64,000 nucleotides of DNA from Brumimicrobium mesophilum (lineage in GTDB: Bacteria > Bacteroidota > Bacteroidia > Flavobacteriales_D > Crocinitomicaceae): the NCBI RefSeq assembly GCF_003025005.1, contig NZ_PVSS01000013.1:1-64000 (forward strand), given 5' to 3'. The position numbers and the translations under genes are program-made. The notes beneath the pieces were generated by a model, which had not been told where the DNA came from, did no database searches, and saw nothing but the letters and a program-made list of their open reading frames with translations. Shown piece after piece: positions 17,010 through 26,259 of this stretch. Every line of letters starts with the position of its first letter. Positions within the stretch are counted from its first letter, which is position 1.

Positions 17010-17204
17010 ATGAAAAAACGACATCAACAGAAATTTATAGCATGGACTGCCTTTGGAGCTTTGATTTTAAATCCTCCAATTATTATGGCATTAAATGAAA
17101 AGTTTGTGTTGTGGGGTGTGCCTTCATTTTATGTCTTCATTTTCTTTATTTGGATTTTAACAATTGCACTGAATTATTTATGGATAAAGAAACACGGTGA
17201 GTAG
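17010..17204 (+). CDS. Small two-helix membrane protein
   Basis: 64 residues, basic start and two hydrophobic helices (about 10-28 and 35-57). No named family is recognised. Its last eight bases overlap the GTG start of the sensor kinase gene, so the two are translationally coupled. It may assist the kinase's transporter-like domain, as DUF4212 does for the real symporter; that is inference. Confidence 0.65.
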   Translation: MKKRHQQKFIAWTAFGALILNPPIIMALNEKFVLWGVPSFYVFIFFIWILTIALNYLWIKKHGE

Positions 17205-19908
17205 TTTAGAGTTAATATTAATCATATTTGGATACCTGAGCATTCTGTTCTTTATTGCTTTTTGGGCAGAAAAAAATCACCGGTCCAAAATGGTCAATAG
17301 TCCGTATGTATATGCACTTGGACTGGCGGTATATTGTTCAGCATGGACATATTACGGGAGTGTTGGTGCAGCCGCAAGAACAGGTCCACAGTTTCTAACC
17401 ATTTATTTAGGTCCAGTTTTAGCAGCCCCTTTATGGATAATAATTTTAACGCGAGTAGTAAAAATATCCAAATCTTATAACGTTGCATCAATTGCAGATT
17501 TCATTTCTTTACGTTACGGAAACAACCGTGCATTAGGCGCTTTGGTTACACTAATTTGTGCCGCAAGTATAATTCCATACATTTCACTTCAACTGAAAGC
17601 TTTATCAGAAACATTTCAATTGGTAACAAGCGGAAGCACTGAAATTTCGCACAACAATTGGCTGGAAGACACCTCTTTTTACATTGCATTATCACTAGCC
17701 TTATTCGTTACATTTTTTGGAACGCTTAGTCTTGATGCCTCTAAGAATAAAAAGGGAATTATGTTTTCAATCGCATTCGAATCAATTCTGAAACTTCTTT
17801 TCTTTTTGATCATTGGAATTTATGTGACCTTTTATCTTTTCAATGGAACAGGTGATATTTATTGTCAAGCGGAAGACATCATCAAGGTGAAAAGCTTGGA
17901 AGGTTTATCTGAAATCACAAGTGGAATAAATTGGTTTTTCAATATTGCCCTATCGTTTTTGGCTATTTTCTTGCTCCCTCGCCAATTTCAAACCAGTGTG
18001 ATTGAATATGCAAACAAAAAACAAATATCAAAAGCAATGTGGGTATTTCCTTTGTACCTACTCTTGTTCAATATTTTTGTAATCTTCATTGCTTGGGCAG
18101 GTATAATTTTGCTCGGGGACAATGTAAATTATGATTATTTGACCATTTTAATCCCCATGAGTCAAGGGAATAACACCCTCGCTGTAATGGTTTTCCTTGG
18201 TGGATTATCTTCTGTGATTTCTATGGTTGTTGTTTCTACCTTGGCACTCTCTACCATGTTAAGTAACAACCTCATCATTCCTTATGGGTTTTTAGGTAAG
18301 TTTTCGGGTGAAAAAGCGCCTAAAAATGAGAAAACAATCAAAAACATACGAAGAATAGCCGTTTTTTCATCAATTGCATTGGCTTATGGGTTGTATGCAG
18401 GAATAGGAACAGACGTTCCTCTTTTTGACATTGGATTGATTTCGTTTTTAATCATTGCCCAACTTGCTCCGTCATTCTTTTTCGGGTTATTTTGGAATAG
18501 AGGATCTTCAAAAGGAGCGATCATTGGAATTATCATTGGGTTTGCAGTAATAATGTACACCTACTTATGGCCTTTTATCGCCATAGAAATTTTAGAAAAC
18601 CCCATCTTGTTGACTCCTTCCCTATTTGGTGTTGAATTTTTACATCCTCACTACATCATGGGAATTGATTATTTAACACCGATGACGCACGCATTGTATT
18701 TAAGTTTATTGATGAATTGCTGTGTTTATCTTTATTTCTCCTTGTTTTTTAAAGGGAATTACAGAGAACGAAACTACGGAGAAGTATTTGTTAATGCGGA
18801 CGATTTAGACGAGAATAGTGACACATCGTTAGTATGGGATGGAAAAGCATACATGGAAGATATTCAATCAATTTTAGTGCGTTTCCTTGGTGAAAAGAGA
18901 ACAAAAAGAGCAGTAACAATTTTCCGTAAAAGGTATAAGATTAGCGAAGATGAAATACTCGCAGATGCGCGTTTCATTAATTTCTCAGAAAAATTATTGA
19001 CCGGAGCCGTGGGAAGTGCTTCAGCAAAAATTCTAATTGCAAAAGTGGCGAATGAAAAACCAGTCTCTTTACCCAATGTATTAAAAATTCTACAAGAAAG
19101 TAAAGAAGCTTTCTCCTCTAGTAAATTGTTCGAAAGTCAGTCCATTGAATTACGAAAACTTACTGAAGAGTTGAGAAAAGCGAATGAGGCCCTGATTTTC
19201 CAAGACAAGCAAAAAGATAATTTTTTAGATACAGTAGCCCATGAATTAAAAACGCCCATTACATCCATTTATGCCAGTGCGGAAATATTGCAAGAAGACA
19301 CCGAAGTTCCACAAGAAATTAGACAACAATTTCTCAATAATATATTAGCAGATGCAAAGCGTTTAACAAGGTTAATCAATGACATTCTCGACTTAGAAAA
19401 ATTAGCCTCTGGAAGAGAAAAGCTCGATATTCAAAAAATGGATATTAGCAAAACAATAGAAAGTGCTATTCCTTCATTTGACGCAATAAAATTAAGGAGA
19501 AACTTAAAAATTAATCGTTTAACCATAGATTCGTATGAAATTGAACATGATCGTGAAAAAATAACTCAGGTACTCACGAATATCATTTCAAATGCATTAA
19601 AGTTTATTCAGAATAAAGTTGGTGAGATAAGCATTTCTGGGAAAATAGATAAATCTACTGCTTCCTACCGCATTGAAATCGCTGATAATGGTCCTGGAAT
19701 ACCTCAGCAAGATGTTCCTTTTGTCTTTGATAAATTTTATCAATCACAAGATCAAACACTAAAAAAACCAAAAGGGAGTGGATTTGGATTAGCAATAAGT
19801 AAACAAATTATTGAAATTCATAATGGGAAAATTAATGTGGATAAGCTATATTCAGCAGGAACAAAAATAGTAATTGAAATTCCACTTAAAAAAGACAAAT
19901 ATGAGTAA
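17197..19908 (+). CDS. Symporter-histidine kinase of CbrA/CrbS type
   Basis: 903 residues, GTG start. The N-terminal ~490 residues form a sodium:solute symporter domain with about 13 helices (AYCSAWTYYGSVG-like start block). A STAC-like linker follows (about 556-620, RFLGEKR...LLTGAVGSASAKIL), then a coiled coil, a DHp helix with His682 in VAHELKTPITS, and a HATPase domain with the N, G1 (DNGPGIP) and G2 (GSGFGLA) boxes. CbrA and CrbS of Pseudomonas and Vibrio control carbon use and acetyl-CoA synthetase expression. The gene overlaps the following receiver gene by eight bases and the acyl-CoA synthetase gene is next, so it probably senses or carries a carboxylate and governs the same regulon. 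Confidence 0.92.
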   Translation: MSSLELILIIFGYLSILFFIAFWAEKNHRSKMVNSPYVYALGLAVYCSAWTYYGSVGAAARTGPQFLTIYLGPVLAAPLWIIILTRVVKISKSYNVASIADFISLRYGNNRALGALVTLICAASIIPYISLQLKALSETFQLVTSGSTEISHNNWLEDTSFYIALSLALFVTFFGTLSLDASKNKKGIMFSIAFESILKLLFFLIIGIYVTFYLFNGTGDIYCQAEDIIKVKSLEGLSEITSGINWFFNIALSFLAIFLLPRQFQTSVIEYANKKQISKAMWVFPLYLLLFNIFVIFIAWAGIILLGDNVNYDYLTILIPMSQGNNTLAVMVFLGGLSSVISMVVVSTLALSTMLSNNLIIPYGFLGKFSGEKAPKNEKTIKNIRRIAVFSSIALAYGLYAGIGTDVPLFDIGLISFLIIAQLAPSFFFGLFWNRGSSKGAIIGIIIGFAVIMYTYLWPFIAIEILENPILLTPSLFGVEFLHPHYIMGIDYLTPMTHALYLSLLMNCCVYLYFSLFFKGNYRERNYGEVFVNADDLDENSDTSLVWDGKAYMEDIQSILVRFLGEKRTKRAVTIFRKRYKISEDEILADARFINFSEKLLTGAVGSASAKILIAKVANEKPVSLPNVLKILQESKEAFSSSKLFESQSIELRKLTEELRKANEALIFQDKQKDNFLDTVAHELKTPITSIYASAEILQEDTEVPQEIRQQFLNNILADAKRLTRLINDILDLEKLASGREKLDIQKMDISKTIESAIPSFDAIKLRRNLKINRLTIDSYEIEHDREKITQVLTNIISNALKFIQNKVGEISISGKIDKSTASYRIEIADNGPGIPQQDVPFVFDKFYQSQDQTLKKPKGSGFGLAISKQIIEIHNGKINVDKLYSAGTKIVIEIPLKKDKYE

Positions 19909-20263
19909 AATATTAATTGTAGATGATGAGCCAAACATAGTGATGACTCTAGAATACGCGCTCAAAAAGAAAGGATTTGAGGTTTTTATTGCCCGAGATG
20001 GTGATGAGGCCATCGAATTGATTAAGACAATTGAGCCAAACTTGGTTTTATTAGATATTATGATGCCCAAAGTTGATGGTTTCGAGGTACTAGAATTTGT
20101 AAAATCAGATAAACAATTTAACCAAACCAAAGTCATTTTTGTAAGTGCGAAAAACAAAGCTTCAGACGTAGAAAAAGGAATCCAATTGGGTGCGTCAGAT
20201 TACTTAACAAAACCTTTTTCAGTGAAAAAATTAACAGAAAAGATTGAACATATTTTAAAATAA
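19901..20263 (+). CDS. Single-domain receiver (response regulator)
   Basis: 120 residues from the ATG at 19901, which overlaps the kinase stop; an earlier in-frame start at 19874 would add nine residues and lies inside the kinase gene. Acidic pocket Asp8-Asp9, phospho-acceptor Asp52 in LLDIMMPK, switch Ser82 and Lys104 in YLTKPF. There is no output domain. The Vibrio partner CrbR is a LuxR-type activator, so here the signal must pass by protein contact, a phosphorelay, or via another DNA-binding protein. Sits between kinase and acyl-CoA synthetase genes, five bases before the latter. Confidence 0.92.
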   Translation: MSKILIVDDEPNIVMTLEYALKKKGFEVFIARDGDEAIELIKTIEPNLVLLDIMMPKVDGFEVLEFVKSDKQFNQTKVIFVSAKNKASDVEKGIQLGASDYLTKPFSVKKLTEKIEHILK

Positions 20264-20268
20264 AAAAG

Positions 20269-23200
20269 ATGAGTTATTCAGAAGAAAAAACAAGAAGTGA
20301 GAAAGAAGCCAATGAATTTTGGCTAGACGAAGCCAAACGTTTAAGTTGGTATAAACAGCCAACAAAAGGGTACTCCGAAGGAGAAGATGGAAGTTCGAAT
20401 TGGTTTACGGATGGAAAATTAAACATGAGTTATCTATGTATAGACAAGCATATTGAGGACGGTTTTGGAGACCAAATCGCGGTGATTTATGATTCTGCCG
20501 TTCGACAAAAGCAAGTCAAACATACATTTAATCAAGTCCATGAAAAAGTTGCAAAACTGGCAAGTGGATTGAGAAGTTTAGGAGTTGAAAAAGGAGATAC
20601 TGTGGTAATTTACATGCCCATGATTTCTCACGCACTTTTCAGTATGTTGGCTTGTGCTAGAATTGGAGCAATTCACTCTGTAGTTTTTGGCGGATTCGCA
20701 CCAGATGAATTAGCTGCACGTATTGACGATGCAAAACCAAAAGTGCTTATCACCGCATCATCAGGAATTGAAGTTGACCGATTAATTGCGTACAAACCAA
20801 TGGTGGATGAAGCCATTGAAAAAGCAAAACACAAACCGGAAAAAGTTGTGATCTACAACCGAAAATTGGGGGTAGAATCCGAGCATAAATCTTATGATGT
20901 AGATTACAATGAATTGGTCATGAAAAGTGAACCAATAGAGGCAGTTCCTGTAAAAGCTGATCACCCACTTTACATTTTATATACTTCTGGAACAACAGGA
21001 ACACCAAAAGGTGTTGTTCGCGACACTGGAGGTTATGCCACAGCCTTACATTTTTCAATGCGTACAATTTACGATGCAAAACCAGGAGAAGTATTCTGGG
21101 CTGCATCTGACGTTGGTTGGGTTGTTGGGCACAGTTACATTGTTTATGGGGCGCTATTAAATAGAAACACCACCATTATTTACGAAGGAAAACCAGTTCG
21201 TACTCCGGATGCGGGTTCTTTTTGGCGTGTTATCGAAGATCACAAGGTAAATGTGATGTTTACAGCACCAACAGCATTTAGAGCAATTAAAAAAGAGGAT
21301 CCAAACGGAGATTTAATTAAAAAATATGACATTTCTTCATTGAAATATCAATTTTTGGCGGGTGAACGTTGCGATACTGCAACGTTAAGATGGTCCGAAA
21401 AAATGTTGCAAGTTCCTGTTATTGATCACTGGTGGCAAACAGAATCTGGTTGGCCAATCGTAGCGAATTTTATGGGACTAGAGAAATTCCCGGTAAAAGA
21501 AGGTTCTGTTGGTAAATCTGTACCGGGTTACAATGTCCAAGTGCTGAACGAAGCCGGAGAATTAGCACCAAAAGGTGAGGAAGGATATTTAACTATTCAA
21601 AAGCCACTTCCGCCAGGTTTTATGCCAATTTTATGGAAAGCCAAAGAGCGAACTCAAGCAGCCTATTATGAAAGATTCGAAGATTATTACTTTTCAGGTG
21701 ATGGAGGATTCGTTGATGCCGATGACTACGTTTATGTAACTGGTAGAATTGATGATGTAATAAACGTTGCTGGACATAGATTATCAACCGCACAATTGGA
21801 AGAGGTTGTTGCTAGCCATGAATCAGTTGCCGAATGTGCTGTAATTGGAATTGACGACACACTTAAGGGACAAATTCCTTTAGCGATTGTTGTGCCTAAA
21901 ATTGGTGAAGAATACAATGAAAGCTTCCAATTAGAAACCGAAGTTGTTCAAATTGTGCGTGATGTAGTTGGACCAGTGGCTTGTTTGAAAAAAGTAATTG
22001 TTGTCAAACGTTTACCTAAAACACGAAGCGGTAAAATATTGCGTCAAACATTACGTAAAATCGTGGATGGAAAAGACTACGTGATTCCTTCAACTATTGA
22101 AGAACCAATGGTGATTTCAGAATTAATCGAAATCTTTTCTCAAGAAAAAATTGGTGCTTTCGCTAAGGATAAAAACACTTTAGTGAATTCTTTAAAAGCA
22201 TTAACTGACTCTTATTACAATGTAGATTCATTAGAAAAATACATTGATCTTAACCGAATTTCTCAAAGCGATCCAGAAAGTTTTTGGAGCACTATCGCCG
22301 AAAGAAATTTCTCATGGAGAAAGAAATGGGACAAAGTTCTTGACTGGAATAAAGAAGAATCTACGGTGAAATGGTTTGAAGGTGCAAAATTGAACATTAC
22401 AGAAAACTGTATCGATAGACATTTAGCATCAAAAGGAGATAAAACAGCTATTATTTGGGAGTCGAATGACCCAACAGAAGCCGCACAACATATTTCTTAT
22501 AAAGAATTGTCCATCCGTGTAAATAAAATGGCCAATGTGCTAAAAAATAATGGCGCTAAAAAAGGGGATAGAATTTGTATTTATCTACCGATGATTCCTG
22601 AGTTATCTGTAGCATTATTGGCTTGTGCTAGAATTGGAGCGATCCATTCAGTGGTATTCGCAGGATTCTCTGCAGCTGCCGTAGCTTCAAGAATTAACGA
22701 TGCTGATTGTAAAATGGTCATTACATCTGATGGTTCATATCGAGGAGCTAAAAAATTAAATTTGAAATCGATTGTTGATGAAGCATTGGAAAATTGCCCA
22801 ATTGTAGAAACAGTTCTTGTTGCTAACCGTACGAATCTTGACGTAGAAATGAAAGCTGGTCGTGACAGATGGTTAGAAAAAGAATTGAGTTACGCCGAGG
22901 AAACATGTGAAGCAGAAGAAATGGATGCAGAAGATCCTTTATTCGTTCTTTATACTTCTGGAAGTACAGGAAAACCAAAAGGAATGGTTCACACTACGGC
23001 CGGATACATGGTTTACACTGCATTTTCTTTTAAAAATGTGTTCCAATATAAAGACGGTGATATTTATTGGTGTACAGCTGATATTGGTTGGATAACCGGA
23101 CACAGTTATATTTTATATGGTCCATTGTTAAACGGTGCCACAACAATAATCTTCGAAGGAGTGCCTTCTTATCCTGATTACGGACGTTTCTGGGAAATCA

Positions 23201-24117
23201 TAGAGAAGTATAAGGTGAATCAATTTTATACAGCTCCAACGGCAATTCGTGCACTTGCAAATCAAGACATTGATTTTGTGAACAAACACGATTTATCATC
23301 ATTGAAAGTATTGGGATCAGTTGGGGAACCAATAAATGAAGAAGCATGGCACTGGTACAACGACAATATTGGTAAGAAAAAAGCACCAATTGTTGATACT
23401 TGGTGGCAAACAGAAACAGGTGGAATTATGATTTCTCCTATTCCATTCGTTACACCTACAAAACCGACATTTGCTACTTTACCTTTGCCTGGAATTCAAC
23501 CAGCGTTAATGGATGAAGAAGGGAAAGAAATTCAAGGAAATAGTACAGCAGGAAGACTTTGTATTAAGTTCCCTTGGCCTAGTATGGCGCGAACAGTTTA
23601 TGGCGATCACCAAAGGTATATCGATACCTATTTCTCTGCTTACAAAGGAATGTATTTCACTGGAGACGGAGCTTTGAGAGATGAAGTTGGTTACTATAGA
23701 ATTACTGGTCGTGTGGATGATGTTGTGATTGTTTCTGGACACAATTTAGGAACAGCTCCAATCGAAAACGCGATTAATGAACACCCTGCAGTGGCTGAAT
23801 CAGCAATTATTGGTTTCCCTCACGATATCAAAGGGAATGCGCTTGCAGGATTCATTATATTGAAAGATGAAACAAGAAATCCGGAGAATCTACAAAAAGA
23901 GATCAACAATCTAATTTCTAGCAGTATAGGTCCAATTGCAAAACTGGATAGAATTCACTTCGTATCTGGATTACCGAAAACCCGAAGTGGTAAAATTATG
24001 AGAAGGATTTTAAGAAAAGTTTCTTCCAATGAAATGGAGAACTTAGGGGATACTTCTACTCTACTTGATCCATCAATTGTGGATGAGATTATTGAAAAAG
24101 TGAAAGAAGTTCTTTAG
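20269..24117 (+). CDS. Fused acyl-CoA synthetase: PrpE-like half + Acs half
   Basis: 1282 residues in one frame, twice the normal size. Residues about 1-615 form a complete AMP-forming synthetase with YTSGTTGTPKG (~237), WWQTESGWPI (~387) and PKTRSGKILR (~582); the Gly-Trp-Pro ending fits propionyl-CoA synthetase/ACSS3. After a linker (~615-655), residues about 655-1282 form a second complete enzyme with YTSGSTGKPKG (~894), WWQTETGGIM (~1044) and PKTRSGKIMR (~1235), as in acetyl-CoA synthetase. Both catalytic lysines, the usual acetylation sites, are present. Reaction: carboxylate + ATP + CoA to acyl-CoA + AMP + PPi. No internal stop, frameshift or promoter box is seen at the junction. Last gene of the acetate island, with a terminator downstream. 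Confidence 0.93.
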   Translation: MSYSEEKTRSEKEANEFWLDEAKRLSWYKQPTKGYSEGEDGSSNWFTDGKLNMSYLCIDKHIEDGFGDQIAVIYDSAVRQKQVKHTFNQVHEKVAKLASGLRSLGVEKGDTVVIYMPMISHALFSMLACARIGAIHSVVFGGFAPDELAARIDDAKPKVLITASSGIEVDRLIAYKPMVDEAIEKAKHKPEKVVIYNRKLGVESEHKSYDVDYNELVMKSEPIEAVPVKADHPLYILYTSGTTGTPKGVVRDTGGYATALHFSMRTIYDAKPGEVFWAASDVGWVVGHSYIVYGALLNRNTTIIYEGKPVRTPDAGSFWRVIEDHKVNVMFTAPTAFRAIKKEDPNGDLIKKYDISSLKYQFLAGERCDTATLRWSEKMLQVPVIDHWWQTESGWPIVANFMGLEKFPVKEGSVGKSVPGYNVQVLNEAGELAPKGEEGYLTIQKPLPPGFMPILWKAKERTQAAYYERFEDYYFSGDGGFVDADDYVYVTGRIDDVINVAGHRLSTAQLEEVVASHESVAECAVIGIDDTLKGQIPLAIVVPKIGEEYNESFQLETEVVQIVRDVVGPVACLKKVIVVKRLPKTRSGKILRQTLRKIVDGKDYVIPSTIEEPMVISELIEIFSQEKIGAFAKDKNTLVNSLKALTDSYYNVDSLEKYIDLNRISQSDPESFWSTIAERNFSWRKKWDKVLDWNKEESTVKWFEGAKLNITENCIDRHLASKGDKTAIIWESNDPTEAAQHISYKELSIRVNKMANVLKNNGAKKGDRICIYLPMIPELSVALLACARIGAIHSVVFAGFSAAAVASRINDADCKMVITSDGSYRGAKKLNLKSIVDEALENCPIVETVLVANRTNLDVEMKAGRDRWLEKELSYAEETCEAEEMDAEDPLFVLYTSGSTGKPKGMVHTTAGYMVYTAFSFKNVFQYKDGDIYWCTADIGWITGHSYILYGPLLNGATTIIFEGVPSYPDYGRFWEIIEKYKVNQFYTAPTAIRALANQDIDFVNKHDLSSLKVLGSVGEPINEEAWHWYNDNIGKKKAPIVDTWWQTETGGIMISPIPFVTPTKPTFATLPLPGIQPALMDEEGKEIQGNSTAGRLCIKFPWPSMARTVYGDHQRYIDTYFSAYKGMYFTGDGALRDEVGYYRITGRVDDVVIVSGHNLGTAPIENAINEHPAVAESAIIGFPHDIKGNALAGFIILKDETRNPENLQKEINNLISSSIGPIAKLDRIHFVSGLPKTRSGKIMRRILRKVSSNEMENLGDTSTLLDPSIVDEIIEKVKEVL

Positions 24118-24122
24118 TCTTT

Positions 24123-24263
24123 GCAAGAAAACTCCAAATACTGCGTTATGCTTGTTTTAAATTTCAGTCATTTATAAAGATAAACTCCTAAAAATTAAAA
24201 ACTTCACAAGCCTTGTCTTTGAAGCTTTCTTATCAAAGACTTGAAAAACGCTAGTTTTCTTGC
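24123..24263. repeat. MITE-like element with 11-base inverted ends
   Basis: GCAAGAAAACT at 24123-24133 is the exact inverted repeat of AGTTTTCTTGC at 24253-24263. A related GCGTT/AACGC pair lies just inside, and TCTTTGA/TCAAAGA near the right end adds an inner hairpin. There is no coding capacity. Either a miniature mobile element or a structured 3' untranslated region. Confidence 0.4.
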
Positions 24264-24314
24264 CGACACTATTTAGAGGAAAAAGTGTTTTGATGGAATG
24301 ATATAAACTCAAAT

Positions 24315-24346
24315 TCCCCGTTCTATGATTAGTTCGGGGATTTTTT
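24315..24346 (+). terminator. Terminator after the acyl-CoA synthetase gene
   Basis: TCCCCG pairs with CGGGGA around a 14-base loop and is followed by six T residues. Confidence 0.7.
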
Positions 24347-24473
24347 ATGGGTAGAAAAGTTTAAGCCTCAAATTAAAAAGAGATTCCTCTGTTGGAAAAC
24401 TTTTGATTCCCTCCATTTTCAGGATAACAATTCTATTAAAAATTAAAAAGGGGGTTTTCCCAATGACACTTTA

Positions 24474-24508
24474 GCAAAAAAAGAGCCGTTCCTTACGAAA
24501 CGGCTCTC
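24474..24508 (-). terminator. Terminator after the sorting-domain protein gene
   Basis: GAGCCGTT...AACGGCTC form an eight-pair stem; on the minus strand it is followed by a long T run (A run at 24474-24482 on the plus strand). Confidence 0.88.
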
Positions 24509-24529
24509 TTCAAACTGTAGTTGTTGGTC

Positions 24530-26008
24530 TTATTTTTTAATCAATCTGTGTTGTGAAACAGTATTTGAAAATGTTTTTACTTTCACAATATAAACTCCTT
24601 TGTTCCAGTTTAAGGTTGAAACAGTCGCCATATTGTTGTTGAAGAAGTTAGAATTATAAACCACTTGTCCTGTAACGTCATAAATAGTAACATTTTGTAA
24701 TCTATCAACAGATGAAATATTAAATACATCAGTTGTTGGATTTGGGTAAAGATTTAATTCCTTTACTGACGAAATATTTTCAGTAGATAAATTTCCATTC
24801 ACTGTACCTTTCAAAGTAATGTTATCGTATCTATTGTTTCCGTTATCTTGATCAGTATTTCCAACCCAAGTAATTTTAATTTGGAAATCCGCATTGTTGT
24901 TAACAGCAGCTATTCCATCAAAGTCAACTGAAACCAATTCATATGTTTCTTCAATATCGAAAGTAGATGCAGTTAATCCAGCTTGAGTGAAAGTTGCTCC
25001 ACCATCTGTGCTATATTCAATAACATTTTGCAACATTCCTGAACCAGAACGGTGAATTACATATTCGAAAATAACATCCTCTACTCCTGCAGTAGACATG
25101 TTAAAAATCAATGAACGACCTTCAGATCGATTTCTTACACGCGCCGCAATTCCTTCAGTTTCTCCTTGTTGTAGATTAATTGAAGAACCTGTATCGTAAT
25201 CATCGATATCTCTATTGCTAGAACCAGTATAAACCATATTTGGAGTAAAGTTTGGCATCAAAGAGAAGTCAGCAGCAATTGTATTTACATCCGCTGTAGA
25301 AGCATCAAGGTTGTTAAAGTGCCAGTAATAAATTAAGTCTGAAGTTTGAGTTGCTACTGGAGTTCCCGAAATAGAGAAGTTATCAATTCTGTTGTTTCCA
25401 CTAGTGTTCTCAATTCCTACACCCGCAGCAACAATTTTAAATTGAACTTGGTCATTATCATCTAAACCAGCCACAGTACTAAGATCGAAAGTTTTTAACT
25501 CCCAGTCAGCTACAACATCTAATTCATTCACAGGGTAAGTAGCATCAACTTGAGTCCATGTTGTTCCGTTATCAGTTGAGTAATGGAATTCTTGCTCTTG
25601 TGCTCCGCTTCCAGTTCTTACCGTTGCGAAATTCACAATAATTCCTTCATAACCTGAAGTAGCAGATGTGATAATTAATTCTTTGGCATCTGAAGGGTTT
25701 CTTAAACGTAAAACTGCTCCGTCATCGGCAATTTCTCCTTGTTGTAAGTTAAGGTTTGAAACTGGATCATCTGTTCGGTAAGTTCTAACATCCCAATACC
25801 CACCTGTGCCAACGTAGTCCATTTCTCCCATCAAACCAGAAACGGTAAAATCTGCTTGCAATGGTGCTACGAATTGATCGTCTCCTCCAACATCAACAAG
25901 TTCATTTTCTGCATTGTTAAAATGCCAGTAATACATAAGGGTTTCATTCTGCGATTGAGCAAAAAATGTCATTGCAAAGGAAAGGACTAAAAGTAATTGT
26001 TTTTTCAT
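24530..26008 (-). CDS. Secreted protein with type IX (Por) sorting domain and two repeats
   Basis: 492 residues. A signal peptide (about 1-20) leads into two copies of a ~190-residue beta-rich module, each opening with YYWHFNN (near residues 26 and 227) and containing NLQQGE, an RSGSG/RTGSG block, YSTD(N/G)G and a GNNR-(I/Y)-DN end. The last ~75 residues form a type A sorting domain with LYPNPTTD and ending in Leu-Ile-Lys-Lys, which directs export through the type IX secretion system and anchoring at the cell surface. No enzyme motif is seen; likely a surface adhesin or exoprotein. Own promoter and terminator, so monocistronic. Confidence 0.9.
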   Translation of the reverse strand: MKKQLLLVLSFAMTFFAQSQNETLMYYWHFNNAENELVDVGGDDQFVAPLQADFTVSGLMGEMDYVGTGGYWDVRTYRTDDPVSNLNLQQGEIADDGAVLRLRNPSDAKELIITSATSGYEGIIVNFATVRTGSGAQEQEFHYSTDNGTTWTQVDATYPVNELDVVADWELKTFDLSTVAGLDDNDQVQFKIVAAGVGIENTSGNNRIDNFSISGTPVATQTSDLIYYWHFNNLDASTADVNTIAADFSLMPNFTPNMVYTGSSNRDIDDYDTGSSINLQQGETEGIAARVRNRSEGRSLIFNMSTAGVEDVIFEYVIHRSGSGMLQNVIEYSTDGGATFTQAGLTASTFDIEETYELVSVDFDGIAAVNNNADFQIKITWVGNTDQDNGNNRYDNITLKGTVNGNLSTENISSVKELNLYPNPTTDVFNISSVDRLQNVTIYDVTGQVVYNSNFFNNNMATVSTLNWNKGVYIVKVKTFSNTVSQHRLIKK

Positions 26009-26025
26009 AATTTTTAATTTTTGTA

Positions 26026-26033
26026 CAAAAGTA
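26026..26033 (-). promoter_or_regulatory. -7 box for the sorting-domain protein gene
   Basis: Reads TACTTTTG on the minus strand, matching TAnnTTTG, 17 bases before the ATG at 26008. Confidence 0.55.
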
Positions 26034-26259
26034 CTGAGAACTAAAAACCACTGATTAACTAAAAATTAAGAAGGTATTAATTTAAATGCTTATCGGATAC
26101 TTTACCAATAGACCAAAAACTATAAAACAATTTCAGTTTGAATTAAATTCAAAATTACAAACCTAAATTTCAAGCCGATGAAACGGTAAGAGATTGTGTG
26201 AGTTGACTCTATTGGTGGGAATGAATCCCCAACTAATTGAAATTATAAAATATGGAAAA

